A stretch of DNA of 64,000 bases, from contig NZ_VDLV01000064.1 in the NCBI RefSeq assembly GCF_013608025.1, positions 1-64,000 on the forward strand, written 5' to 3'. Positions 1-8,204 of this stretch are shown one piece after another; positions within the stretch are counted from its first letter, which is position 1; every line of letters starts with the position of its first letter. The DNA comes from Pseudomonas brassicacearum subsp. neoaurantiaca (GTDB lineage Bacteria; Pseudomonadota; Gammaproteobacteria; Pseudomonadales; Pseudomonadaceae). Both the position numbers and the translations under genes were made by a program. Below the pieces are notes generated by a model. It had not been told where the DNA came from and did not search any database. It saw only the letters and a program-made list of their open reading frames with translations.

Positions 1-3000
1 CCGCCCTTGAAACGGTGTTCGGTCAGGCAGGTGCCGTTGAGGTCGATGGCGATCAGCGCGCCACCGCGGGCGTGGCGGTAGTCGAGGGTGCTGCGGTCGG
101 GCAGTCGGCAGTGAATCAAGCGACCGACGCTGTCGTAGCGATAACGCAGGGTCGCCCAGCCCTGGTGTTCGGCAACTAAACGGTCCTGGTTGTCGTATTC
201 GTAGGCCAGCGGCCAATGCCCGTCGTCGACGCTGACCAACCGCCCAAGGGCGTCGTAGCGGTAGTCGATGGTTGTGCCGTCTGGCAAGGTCTTGCGCAGC
301 AGGCGACCGGCGCTGTCGCGCTGATAGGCGGTGATCAGTTGGCTGCCATCGGCGCCAAACTCGGTCTTTTCCAGCAGGTGACCGTTGAGGTCGTAGGCAT
401 AACCGGTGCGCTGGCCGTCGAAGCCGGTTTCCTGTCGGATCAGTCCGTTGGGCGTGTAGTCCAGCCGATAGTGTTCGCCGGATTCGTTCTCGATGTCCGT
501 CAGCAACAGCCGCGCCGAGTCGTAGCGATATTTCAGTTCGCTGCCGTCGGGGTTGAGGCGACGGCTGATCAGGTGCAAATCGTCGGCGTATTCGTAGCGG
601 GTGGTGCGGCCCAGTTCATCCCGCTCGGCGATGACCTTGCCGTAGGCGTTGTAGCTCCAGGCGCGGGTGGCGCCACCGGGCAAGGTGGTTTGCAGCAAGC
701 GGCCCACGGCGTCCCATTGGTAATGGGTGGTGGCGCCGTGTTCGTCCTGGCGGCTGGCCTGCCGGCCGAGCGTGTCGTAGGTGTATAGAAGCTGACTGCC
801 GTCGGGCAGGCCTTCTTCAACCAATTGACCGAGGTTGTTCCAGGCCAATGAGTGAGAGCTACCGTCGGGGTGGCTGATGAGCCTCAGGCGCCCCTGGTCG
901 CTGTAGTGGTAGTAGGTAATGTTTCCGTCAGGATCGATCTGCCGGGTTATGTCGCCCTGCCGATTGCGGCGGTATTTCCAGCTGGCTTTGCCGCGATGTA
1001 CATCGCTCACGAAGCCGTTGATGTGTTCGTAGACGACCGCTTCGTCTTCCGGCGGGATGACGGCTGTCAGCAAACCGTCCTCGTCGTAGCGGTATTCGGT
1101 CACGGCGCCCAGCGGATCTTTTTCTGCGATCAGCTGGCCTTTTTCGTTATAGGCCTTGCGATGCTGCGCGCCGTCCGGATCGGTCTTGCTGATGAGCCGG
1201 GCCTTGTCGTCGTGGGTATAGACCTCCACGCTGCCGTCGCCATGGGTCACGGTGACGCTGCCCTTATCGTCCCAGGCATACCTCGCATGCATTTGCGAGA
1301 AACTGGCCCAGTGACGAACGCAACGGGCCTGCTTTCCTTCGTTTTCCCATTCCCAGAAAAAACTGGCGCCACCGGCTAGCTGTCGCTCGATGATGACGTG
1401 TTGCTCGTCGTAGCGATAACGCTCGGTCTCCCCGCTGGCGTTGGTCGCCTCGACCAGACGATGCTGGGCGTCATAGTGGTAGGTGACCAGCGTCTGGACG
1501 GTCGTCCAGCGCCGTTCCAGCAAGTTCTGAGCATCAAGTTGTTGGTAATCGACCGCGACGATGCGACTGCCGTTGTAGCGCAAGAGCAGCCCGCGCCCGG
1601 CACCGTTGTCCAGGCGCTTGATCTTCCCAAGCACGTCGCGGGTAACGCGCAGCCTGTTGCCATAGCTGTCGCTGATGGCAACCAAGCTCGCGCCATCGTT
1701 GTGCAGATGAAAGTGATAGAACGAGGGCCGTTGGCCTGCTTGAGCCACGATCAGCTCGTTGGGGACGTCACCCAGATAAATAGCCGCACGGGATAGACTG
1801 TTGGTAATTGCTGGACGCTGCTTGGTCGGGCGCGGAAAGGGAATGGAACGATTTTCATGATCGGTCCAAACGACTTCTTCACCGGTGATTTCAAGCCGAT
1901 GGGCCAGCGCGTGGCTCCAGCCGTAACCCAGGCCGCAGTCGATTTCCACTGCGCTGGTTCGGTAGAGGCGAGTCCACTCGAATGGCAACAGGCCGTCGAG
2001 TTGGCCATCGTTGAGCGTCAACAACTCTTCGCCGCTCACCATCGAGACCGGGCATTTGTCGGTGCAGGTACGGGCGGCGGGCTCGGCGCTCTTGCCGGTC
2101 GGCGTCGTCGCCTGCTTCGAAGCATCGTCGACCGTCTTGCCAGCGGCGATCCTGGCGTTCCTCTTGCCGTCGATGCGCAGCTCGACCGCGCCTTTTTTCA
2201 TGGGCGCCGCCGTGCCCCGCACCGCAACCGGAATGTACTTGGCGACGTACCCCATGAAGCCGTCGATGATGGCAAACACTGACTCTACGAAACCGATCAC
2301 CGCCTTGAGGATGATTTCCCCGTATTTTTTCAACCGTGCCGCGAGATAGATGACTCCGGTGCCCTCTGCCACCACGGTCAGGACAATTGCCAGCACAATG
2401 TCGATCACGATTCCCATGACCGCGGCGGTGGTCATCCTTGCGGTATCGCCGACCGTTTGCATCGGCGGCAGGCTTGCCAGCCAGATCAACGCACAGCGCA
2501 TCATCAGGAAGAGCGCAGCCTCGTCGCTGGCCAGCAGCATGGCCTTTTTCATGACCTCGGGTGTTTGTCTGGCGACTTCTATGAGGCGATCAGCCCCTCC
2601 GCCCAGCTCATCCATGAACTTCGCCGGGTTTTTCAGCATTTCCAGCACCAGGCTGATGCCGTCCCACACCCCCTTGATGGCTTCCCAGCCGCCTTCGAGG
2701 ATGCCGCTGCCCACCGCCATGGCCGTGCCGGATAAAGACAGGCTCGACCATTGCTGCCTGTGCCCTGCCGGGCCTTCCCATTTATTGCGCAGGAATTTTT
2801 CCAGCTCGCCCGTCAGCCTGTCATAAGTGCTGAACAACGCGTCGATCTGGGCGGGCGTGACTTTGCTGTGCACGCGTATCTGGTAGTACTTTCCGGGTAC
2901 ACCGTCGGTCCAGCTGGCCTTTCCCTGGGCGTCGAGCCTGACCTTGCTGGTGGCCCCACTGTCGACGTCGACGATTTCAAGCTCGATGTCGCCGATCGGG

Positions 3001-3287
3001 ATGTCATAGACCGACTCGAATTTGCTCTCGATCAGCAACGGCCCCTTCAGCGGACACCGCGCTACATTCGAGTTGAATTCGCCGTCAGTCATGGCCACGG
3101 TTTTTTGGCTGTCACCGACCTTGATGACGCGCTCCATGCCCGTGAGCGAAGGCAAGTCGTTGAGTCTGCTGACATCATCGGCCCACTGTGAATACCAGGC
3201 TTGGGTCTGCTCTTGATAGCGCTTCAAACTGTCTTTGAATGTCGCAAGTTCCTCATCGACGAAAGCAATGTGATCCGTTGCGGACAT
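1..3287 (-). CDS. Rhs-family protein, probable type VI secretion effector (C-terminus beyond window)
   Basis: About 1,095 codons are open from an ATG to the left edge. The ATG shares its A with the TGA of the upstream DUF4123 gene and has GGAG 8 nt before it; an in-frame ATG 6 bases further upstream is possible. The N-terminal 280 residues are soluble. A hydrophobic stretch follows near residues 285-312, then a segment near residue 410 (CPVSMVSGEELL, GLLPFEWTRLYR) that matches the start of Rhs cores (DUF6531-like). From about residue 540 to the edge there are many YD repeats (YRYDEQH, YEYDNQDRLV, LRYRYDSVGRL). I see no PAAR motif. Rhs proteins form a shell around a variable C-terminal toxin; that toxin and any immunity gene lie outside the window, so the activity cannot be named. 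Confidence 0.88.
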   Translation of the reverse strand, partial: MSATDHIAFVDEELATFKDSLKRYQEQTQAWYSQWADDVSRLNDLPSLTGMERVIKVGDSQKTVAMTDGEFNSNVARCPLKGPLLIESKFESVYDIPIGDIELEIVDVDSGATSKVRLDAQGKASWTDGVPGKYYQIRVHSKVTPAQIDALFSTYDRLTGELEKFLRNKWEGPAGHRQQWSSLSLSGTAMAVGSGILEGGWEAIKGVWDGISLVLEMLKNPAKFMDELGGGADRLIEVARQTPEVMKKAMLLASDEAALFLMMRCALIWLASLPPMQTVGDTARMTTAAVMGIVIDIVLAIVLTVVAEGTGVIYLAARLKKYGEIILKAVIGFVESVFAIIDGFMGYVAKYIPVAVRGTAAPMKKGAVELRIDGKRNARIAAGKTVDDASKQATTPTGKSAEPAARTCTDKCPVSMVSGEELLTLNDGQLDGLLPFEWTRLYRTSAVEIDCGLGYGWSHALAHRLEITGEEVVWTDHENRSIPFPRPTKQRPAITNSLSRAAIYLGDVPNELIVAQAGQRPSFYHFHLHNDGASLVAISDSYGNRLRVTRDVLGKIKRLDNGAGRGLLLRYNGSRIVAVDYQQLDAQNLLERRWTTVQTLVTYHYDAQHRLVEATNASGETERYRYDEQHVIIERQLAGGASFFWEWENEGKQARCVRHWASFSQMHARYAWDDKGSVTVTHGDGSVEVYTHDDKARLISKTDPDGAQHRKAYNEKGQLIAEKDPLGAVTEYRYDEDGLLTAVIPPEDEAVVYEHINGFVSDVHRGKASWKYRRNRQGDITRQIDPDGNITYYHYSDQGRLRLISHPDGSSHSLAWNNLGQLVEEGLPDGSQLLYTYDTLGRQASRQDEHGATTHYQWDAVGRLLQTTLPGGATRAWSYNAYGKVIAERDELGRTTRYEYADDLHLISRRLNPDGSELKYRYDSARLLLTDIENESGEHYRLDYTPNGLIRQETGFDGQRTGYAYDLNGHLLEKTEFGADGSQLITAYQRDSAGRLLRKTLPDGTTIDYRYDALGRLVSVDDGHWPLAYEYDNQDRLVAEHQGWATLRYRYDSVGRLIHCRLPDRSTLDYRHARGGALIAIDLNGTCLTEHRFKG

Positions 3288-4033
3288 CAACATTGCTCCA
3301 GGATCAGCTCGTTCAGTAGGGTTGCCTGCAGTGTTTCCTGAACCTTTGCACGGCTTACGCAGCGGCTGACTTTCAATCTCAGATTGTCCGTGGGCCAAGC
3401 GCTATAAAGATCCAGGCGCTCCTCCTCAAGCCACTGCATCAGGCCGTCCACCCGTGCCGAGGGGTTCTGCTCCGCCAGTGCGTCCGACAGCTCCTTCGGC
3501 ACCTCCCACCACGGCCAATCCTTGACCGCCGGAACCTTTCTCGCAGGGTTCTCCAAGCATTTGCCGTTGATCAAATAACGCTCAAACACCGGCAACATAT
3601 CCCCGGCGGCTTCACCGAGGTGTTCGAGGATCGGATGGATGAAGCGCCCATCCCAGAACCGGAAGAAGACCTCACTGCTGTCCGGCATCTTCACTTGCGT
3701 GAGGCTGCGCAGGTGCGCCAACACTTCTTTCGGATCACACCGGGAAACGGCCAGCCAGCCCCAGTCGAGGCTGTCGGTTTCGGCAATCCAGGACAGGAAT
3801 GCCGAGCCGGGGTCGAGTTCGGTCACGTAGGGCATCACGGCTTGCCAAGTGGCGTAGGGGGTGTCGCTCCAGACGGGTTGCAACGGATGGAGCGGGACCG
3901 AAGTGCGAAGGGCTTGCAGCGCATCGGCCTCGCTCGCCGCACTGATGATCAGATAAAGGTGCTCGTTTTCCTGCAATGGCTGTTGCGCCAGCCATGTCCT
4001 GGGGTCGAGTGGTATGAACGTCGGGGTGGCCAT
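3287..4033 (-). CDS. DUF4123 protein, chaperone/adaptor for the Rhs effector
   Basis: This 248-residue protein lies immediately upstream of, and overlaps by one base, the Rhs gene. DUF4123 proteins are adaptors that load Rhs and other cargo effectors onto the VgrG spike of the type VI secretion system. Visible family features are the early acidic and aromatic segment with YLIISAASEADAL near residues 25-37, a DSLDWGWLAVS block in the middle, and FRFWDGRFIHPILEHL, which resembles the conserved FRYYDPRV-type block. I chose the ATG with AAGGAGAG just upstream; an ATG 57 bases earlier lacks such a site. The VgrG gene that often precedes DUF4123 is not present within the window. Confidence 0.82.
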   Translation of the reverse strand: MATPTFIPLDPRTWLAQQPLQENEHLYLIISAASEADALQALRTSVPLHPLQPVWSDTPYATWQAVMPYVTELDPGSAFLSWIAETDSLDWGWLAVSRCDPKEVLAHLRSLTQVKMPDSSEVFFRFWDGRFIHPILEHLGEAAGDMLPVFERYLINGKCLENPARKVPAVKDWPWWEVPKELSDALAEQNPSARVDGLMQWLEEERLDLYSAWPTDNLRLKVSRCVSRAKVQETLQATLLNELILEQC

Positions 4034-4423
4034 TGGGCTCTCCTTGCCGAAGGTGCGAGGCCGGGGATTGCCCCGGTGAGGGCCGCACATCTATCAAGGA
4101 ATGAGCCAGGTTTCAGGAAGGCCCGTGAACAGCCGGGCTGAAGCGTTTTTTGGATGTTTGAAGGCAAGTCGTGCGGGGCGAAAACGCCTAGTAAATTGCG
4201 CAGTGCTGCGTCACTTCTTGCGCAGTTAGGACAAAAACGAAATTCGCCGTCGCTCACTGCAAAAATGACGTCGCAAACGCGTCTTTCCGTGCAAAAAAGT
4301 CGTACTGACGAAACTTTTTGTACCGTTTCAAGTACGGCTTGAAATGCTTCAAATACTTTCTCATGGACGCAAATCCTGCACCTACTAGATTAGTCCGCTC
4401 AATGCAGTGGAGACCTTTGAAAA
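4034..4423. other. Intergenic region between divergent rhs and dioxygenase modules, with a 19-bp palindrome
   Basis: This stretch holds no convincing gene. It is more AT-rich than its flanks and must contain the promoters of the leftward DUF4123-rhs unit and the rightward dioxygenase operon. A perfect palindrome, TTTCAAG-TACGG-CTTGAAA, lies at 4326-4344, about 80 bp before the dioxygenase start codon. Confidence 0.6.
4326..4344. promoter_or_regulatory. Perfect 7+5+7 palindrome, candidate operator
   Basis: The arms TTTCAAG and CTTGAAA are separated by TACGG. The position upstream of the dioxygenase-GNAT-azlCD operon and the symmetry suggest a binding site for a dimeric regulator. No regulator is assigned by sequence; the nearby LysR gene lies at the other end of the operon. 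Confidence 0.35.
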
Positions 4424-5170
4424 ATGATCGTTCTGAACAGGGAAGTGGGCGAAGCGCTACGACGAGACAAATACGTCAACGTCCGCGGTGGAGACTTCAA
4501 TCTCTACGGTCATTTCGGCGACTTTGTCCGGCTGACCAAAAGCTGGGAAAACATGGAGCCCGACAGTTATTACGGCCAGGCCGAGTCAGGCATGCGTTTT
4601 CGCCGCTACAGCGACTTCGAATACAACCCCGCGACCCGTGAACTCAAGCAGCTCGAACACCGGGCCTACGTCCAGTCCAAGGCCAACAACAGCTATGTCG
4701 GCGGATTGGAGCGGCACTTCCAGGACTTTTCCAATGAAGTGATCAACTCGCCAGTGATGCGCAGCCTGATCGACACGGACTTCGAGGTGTACAAGAACGT
4801 CCTGCCGCCGGAGTTGCACGATGAAGTCTGGCAGTGCCAGATCCATCAGATCCGCATCGAGATCAAGCCGGGCAAGCAATTGGAAATCACCCCCGAAGGC
4901 ATCCATTGCGATGGCTACCCGTTCAGCGGCGTGCACTTCTGGGGCCGCAACAATGTGGCAGGCGCCGAAAGTCGTTTGTACAGCGCTCAGGAAGAGCAAC
5001 TGGCGGCAACCACTTACGAGGATATCCTCGATACGACATTCTTCCTCGACCGCGACATGCGCCACTATGTGACCCCTGCCCGCAATGTCCATAGTCATGA
5101 GATGGCGTTCAGGCAGATTCTGGCGATCTCCTTTTCGCGGCCCGGGACCGCTTTCGACATTGTTCGCTGA
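4424..5170 (+). CDS. 2OG-Fe(II) dioxygenase of the BsmA/free L-amino-acid hydroxylase family
   Basis: The 248-residue protein matches the 2OG-Fe dioxygenase family PF10014, which includes B. thuringiensis L-isoleucine 4-hydroxylase and E. coli BsmA. Members act on free aliphatic or sulfur amino acids using 2-oxoglutarate, oxygen and ferrous iron. The likely iron facial triad is H161 and D163 in IHCDGYPFSGVHFWGRNN plus H214 in DRDMRHYVTPA, with R230 a candidate 2OG-binding arginine. The family usually has HxDGY; here x is Cys. It is the first gene of a compact operon with a GNAT acetyltransferase and the AzlC/AzlD exporter, which supports an amino-acid substrate. The exact substrate (Ile, Leu, Val or Met) cannot be told from sequence. 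Confidence 0.82.
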   Translation: MIVLNREVGEALRRDKYVNVRGGDFNLYGHFGDFVRLTKSWENMEPDSYYGQAESGMRFRRYSDFEYNPATRELKQLEHRAYVQSKANNSYVGGLERHFQDFSNEVINSPVMRSLIDTDFEVYKNVLPPELHDEVWQCQIHQIRIEIKPGKQLEITPEGIHCDGYPFSGVHFWGRNNVAGAESRLYSAQEEQLAATTYEDILDTTFFLDRDMRHYVTPARNVHSHEMAFRQILAISFSRPGTAFDIVR

Positions 5171-5183
5171 GCAGCTCGAGCCC

Positions 5184-5621
5184 TTGGATGATTCGGTGCA
5201 ACAAGTGCTGTTGCGCCGGGCCATGGTCAGGGATGCCGAACGACTGGAGCAGTTCTTTCGCGGTTTTGACGAAGTGTCATTCTGCGAGTGGCAGGATGCC
5301 CGGTTCTTGCGTGGGGTGTTGTTGCAGGAAACCACGACCGCCTACATGGCCTTCGATGCCCAGGGTGAAGTCGTGGGTGCGGTGATCGGCGGTATGCTCG
5401 GCACGCGCGGAACGATCAACCACCTGGCCGTCAGCCCCAGGCACCGAACCCAGGGCCTCGGGCAGCGCCTGGTGGAAGCGGCATCGGCCGACATGAAACG
5501 GGTAGGCGTGCTGCGCATGTTCCTGTTTGTCGACGAAAGCAACCTGGCCGGCAAGCGTTTCTGGGCTGCCCAGGGGTTCTGCGAGCCCCGGGGCGAAATC
5601 ACTTTCGAGAGGGATTTATGA
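5184..5621 (+). CDS. GNAT-family N-acetyltransferase
   Basis: The protein has the GNAT fold: a first strand LLRRAMVRDAERLEQFF, then VVGAVIGGML, the acetyl-CoA loop in INHLAVSPRHRTQGLGQRLVEAA (R/Q-x-x-G-x-G/A type), and a final MFLFVDESNLAGKRFWAAQGF typical of the last helix and strand. The start is uncertain. The ATG at 5085 would lie deep inside the dioxygenase gene and adds an arginine-rich, non-homologous-looking leader, while the ATG at 5223 would cut off strand 1. I therefore prefer a TTG or GTG start at 5184 or 5196. The stop overlaps the azlC start (ATGA). In this operon it probably acetylates an amino acid or a hydroxylated amino acid; that is inference. Confidence 0.75.
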   Translation: MDDSVQQVLLRRAMVRDAERLEQFFRGFDEVSFCEWQDARFLRGVLLQETTTAYMAFDAQGEVVGAVIGGMLGTRGTINHLAVSPRHRTQGLGQRLVEAASADMKRVGVLRMFLFVDESNLAGKRFWAAQGFCEPRGEITFERDL

Positions 5622-6331
5622 ACAAGACTTCCAGCCAGCCGCTGGCGGTCGAACCACAAGCCTCACGAACCTTTGCTGAAGCCAGTCCGGTGGTAGCAGG
5701 TTATTTCACGGTTTCGTTTGTGTTCGGTCTGATGGCAGTCAACGCCGGGTTGCCCTTGTGGCTCCCGGTCGCGATGTGCCTGTTCGTGTACGCTGGCGCT
5801 TCGCAATTCGCGGCGCTGGCGTTGATTTCCAGCGGCGCGTCGTTGACCACCATCGTGTTGACCACGTTTCTGATCAATGCCCGTCACATGCTGATGTCGG
5901 TCTACATGGCCAAGGCACTGCGTGCGCTGGGGCTTAGTCGTTTCGAGCGCTGGTGCTATGCGGTGGGGCTGACGGACGAGTCGTTCGCCTTTCACAGCGT
6001 CAAGCTAGGCAGCGGCGCGCCGGTCAGTGTGCGGTACCTGATCGGTTTCAACCTGTTTTGCCATACGTCCTGGGTGCTCGGCGGTTTGCTGGGCGCTGTT
6101 TGCGCCCAATATGCGGCGCACCTGATCAAATATCAGCTCGACTACGCCCTGACCGCCATGATGCTTTATGTACTGGTTTCGTTGTGCAACACGCGCAACA
6201 AACTGATCGCGGCGATGGCGGCAGTCATCTGCATGGGTGCGCTGAGCCTGGTGGGCAGTTCGCCGTTCAATGTATTCATCGCCACGTTCGTTGGCTGCGG
6301 GGTAGGCGTATGCCTGACCAAACGTTCCTGA
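5618..6331 (+). CDS. azlC: AzlC family branched-chain amino acid exporter, large subunit
   Basis: This 237-residue integral membrane protein has the AzlC hallmarks: an early FGLMAVNAGLPLWLPVAMCLFVYAGASQFAALAL segment, then TTFLINARHMLMSVYMAKAL and YAVGLTDESFAFH. In E. coli the equivalent subunit (YgaZ) works with YgaH to export branched-chain amino acids and methionine. The start overlaps the acetyltransferase stop by 4 bp, and azlD begins before azlC ends, so the two are translationally coupled. Export fits a role with the dioxygenase and acetyltransferase upstream. Confidence 0.9.
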   Translation: MNKTSSQPLAVEPQASRTFAEASPVVAGYFTVSFVFGLMAVNAGLPLWLPVAMCLFVYAGASQFAALALISSGASLTTIVLTTFLINARHMLMSVYMAKALRALGLSRFERWCYAVGLTDESFAFHSVKLGSGAPVSVRYLIGFNLFCHTSWVLGGLLGAVCAQYAAHLIKYQLDYALTAMMLYVLVSLCNTRNKLIAAMAAVICMGALSLVGSSPFNVFIATFVGCGVGVCLTKRS

Positions 6332-6627
6332 TCCTGGCCGTTGCCCTGATGATGGCCGTGACCTTCCTGCCACGGGCCCTGCCGCTGCAGGTCAATACCG
6401 AAAACTGGCCACCCTTCGTCGCCCGTGCGCTGGAATATCTGCCGGTGGCGATCGTCGCCGCGATCAGCCTGACGCCGCTGTTGATCAAGGATCAGCACAT
6501 CCAGCTCGACCGCCCCGAATTTTATGCCGCGATTCCGACCCTGCTATGTGCGTATTTCAGCCGCAACCTGTTTCTCAGTGTAGCGGTGGGCACGGCGGCG
6601 TATATCGCGCTCGGCTCGTTCCTGTAG
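6310..6627 (+). CDS. azlD: AzlD family branched-chain amino acid exporter, small subunit
   Basis: A 105-residue protein with about four membrane segments, including ILAVALMMAVTFLPRALPL at the N-terminus, VAIVAAISLTPLLI in the middle and LSVAVGTAAYIALGSFL at the C-terminus. FLPRALPL is typical of AzlD. The ATG chosen lies 22 bp inside azlC, in a different frame. The last 84 bp are shared, on the opposite strand, with the end of the convergent LysR gene. Confidence 0.88.
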   Translation: MPDQTFLILAVALMMAVTFLPRALPLQVNTENWPPFVARALEYLPVAIVAAISLTPLLIKDQHIQLDRPEFYAAIPTLLCAYFSRNLFLSVAVGTAAYIALGSFL

Positions 6628-7467
6628 CGTCAGGTCGACCACGTCGTGCAACGCCTGGTCGGAAAGTTCGGGATTGTTCACCGCCAGGCGGACTTCAAGG
6701 AAGTCCTCGAAATCCGGGAAAATAGCCAGGCCGTTGCGAAGCGCCGCGTCGCGGGACACAAGCCCCAAGCCATCGAGCTGGGTGATCAGCGACAGCGTCA
6801 GCGTTTCGCTGCAGGAATAAACCATTCGCTGGCTTGGCCCATATTCGCCGAGACCCGCGTCGAGAAAGCGAAGAAAGCTGTGGGAATAAGGACATTCCTG
6901 CGCAGGACGCACCTGGAATTTGTCGCCCAGCAGACCCAGGGAATCGTCTTCGTCACCACAGTGGGCGCCAACCACCTGCACCTGTACATCCGGCATCGGA
7001 ATGCTGGAAAAACCGCTCTGTTGTCCGATCAGGATCGCCAGGTCAAAGTCTTCGTTCTTGAGTTTGCTCAGGTTCTCCATCGATTCGGCGTAGCTGAATT
7101 CCAATTGGTAATGAGGAAAGACAGCGATCAGGCGATCGATCATCCGTCGGTTGAACTCGCCAGGCAGGGTGGTATTGAGCGCCACTTTCAGGCTGCGTTG
7201 CCTGGGCGTCTTGAGCGCCGTGACTTTCTCTTCCAATTGTCGAGTGGCCGCCAGGACCTGGTCCATGAAGGGCGTCAGTTCCGAGCCTTGGCTCGTCAAC
7301 GTCAGGCCTTTGTTCGAGCGTCGGAACAACCTGAACCCGAACTGCTCCTCGACCTTGTTCAACTGCGCCGCCAATGCCTGCACCGTAAGGCACGACTGCT
7401 CCGCCGCCGCCGACAACGAACCGGTCTGAACGATGCGCATGAGGTTACGTAAGGTTCTGCTATCCAT
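6544..7467 (-). CDS. LysR-family transcriptional regulator, convergent with azlCD
   Basis: The 307-residue protein begins with an LTTR winged helix-turn-helix (TLRNLMRIVQTGSLSAAAEQ, then NKVEEQFGFRLFRRSNKGLTLT) and continues into a periplasmic-binding-like effector domain. The recognition helix reads SCLTVQALAAQLNKVEEQFG; the usual S-Q-P/S-A-L-S pattern is replaced by L-T-V-Q-A-L-A, a mild divergence. I chose the ATG with AGAGGG upstream rather than a TTG seven codons earlier. Unusually, it lies tail-to-tail with azlD and overlaps it by 84 bp, so if it controls the operon it does so in trans rather than from a divergent promoter. Confidence 0.88.
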   Translation of the reverse strand: MDSRTLRNLMRIVQTGSLSAAAEQSCLTVQALAAQLNKVEEQFGFRLFRRSNKGLTLTSQGSELTPFMDQVLAATRQLEEKVTALKTPRQRSLKVALNTTLPGEFNRRMIDRLIAVFPHYQLEFSYAESMENLSKLKNEDFDLAILIGQQSGFSSIPMPDVQVQVVGAHCGDEDDSLGLLGDKFQVRPAQECPYSHSFLRFLDAGLGEYGPSQRMVYSCSETLTLSLITQLDGLGLVSRDAALRNGLAIFPDFEDFLEVRLAVNNPELSDQALHDVVDLTLQERAERDIRRRAHRYTEKQVAAEIRT

Positions 7468-7793
7468 GAGGTAATGCCCTCTGCTCAAGTGGGCTCGCTA
7501 TTTGTTGTGCACCCGGCCCGGGCCCGGCGGTGCGATGGTGGCTATCATCAAGCACCTTGCCACGGTTGTCGCGGTTTTGTAGCGAAAAGCGCCGGCAGGC
7601 GATAACTGGAGCTTAAGTGGGATTTCAGCTTTTTGCTGGTTTGGCTTGCAGGTCGGTCTTATCAAAACAATCACGCCGAGATGAATGAGCCGTTACAGGT
7701 CTTTTATTTGTCCGCTTGCGAATTAAAACTTAAATTTTATCCATATGTGTACTACTCTCTAGGCAACAGTCAGCAACAAGGGAGCCAAGACTC
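7468..7793. other. Intergenic region, divergent promoters of the LysR gene and the Xre/RES pair
   Basis: I see no gene here. The right part (about 7720-7760) becomes strongly AT-rich, a plausible promoter for the downstream toxin-antitoxin operon, with TTGCGA followed after about 17 nt by a TAT-rich element. A GC-rich palindromic stretch (CCCGGCCCGGGCCCGGCGG) is near 7513. Confidence 0.45.
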
Positions 7794-8204
7794 ATGGCGA
7801 TTTCCTCCGTCAGCCTCAACGCACAGCAACAATTGGACTCCCCGGATGCGGGTCGAGTCGCGTTGAAGTTTTTCTTCAAGCTCATGGAGCTGTGGGGTTG
7901 CAGCGTCGAGCAGCAGCGAACTTTGTTGGGCAAAGTAGGAAACACGACCTTCTACAAGTACAAACAATTGCCCGATAACATCAGGCTGCCGCGAGACACC
8001 CTCGAGCGCATTTCCTATCTCATGGGAATACACAAAGCGTTGAGCATCATCTTCAGTAACAGCCGGGACCGTGCGTATCAATGGGTCAGCAGTCCTAACA
8101 CTGCTGCGCCGTTCAATGGCCAGTCGGCGTTGTCCTATATGCTCGCGGGTCGGGTAGTAGATATCGCCGATGTGCGGCGATACCTCGATGGAGTGCGCGG
8201 CTAA
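7794..8204 (+). CDS. Xre/MbcA/ParS-type antitoxin
   Basis: A 136-residue protein with the layout of antitoxins from Xre/RES systems: an N-terminal HTH-like Xre region (residues about 20-75, with GNTTFYKYKQLPDNIRLPRDTLERISYLMGIHKAL) and a C-terminal MbcA/ParS toxin-binding (DUF2384) region ending in SALSYMLAGRVVDIADVRRYLDGVRG, where the SPMxxMLxGxxxGLxxVRRYLD pattern is easy to see. Such proteins bind the RES toxin and repress their own promoter. GGGAGCC lies upstream of the ATG. The stop and the toxin start overlap as TAATG. Confidence 0.9.
   Translation: MAISSVSLNAQQQLDSPDAGRVALKFFFKLMELWGCSVEQQRTLLGKVGNTTFYKYKQLPDNIRLPRDTLERISYLMGIHKALSIIFSNSRDRAYQWVSSPNTAAPFNGQSALSYMLAGRVVDIADVRRYLDGVRG

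Noticed and set aside
4318..4641. Rightward frame overlapping the dioxygenase start
   Set aside because: It lies mostly in another frame of the dioxygenase gene and encodes an arginine-rich product without family features.
5085..5223. Upstream ATG extension of the GNAT gene
   Set aside because: The added 33-46 residues are the off-frame reading of the dioxygenase 3' end.
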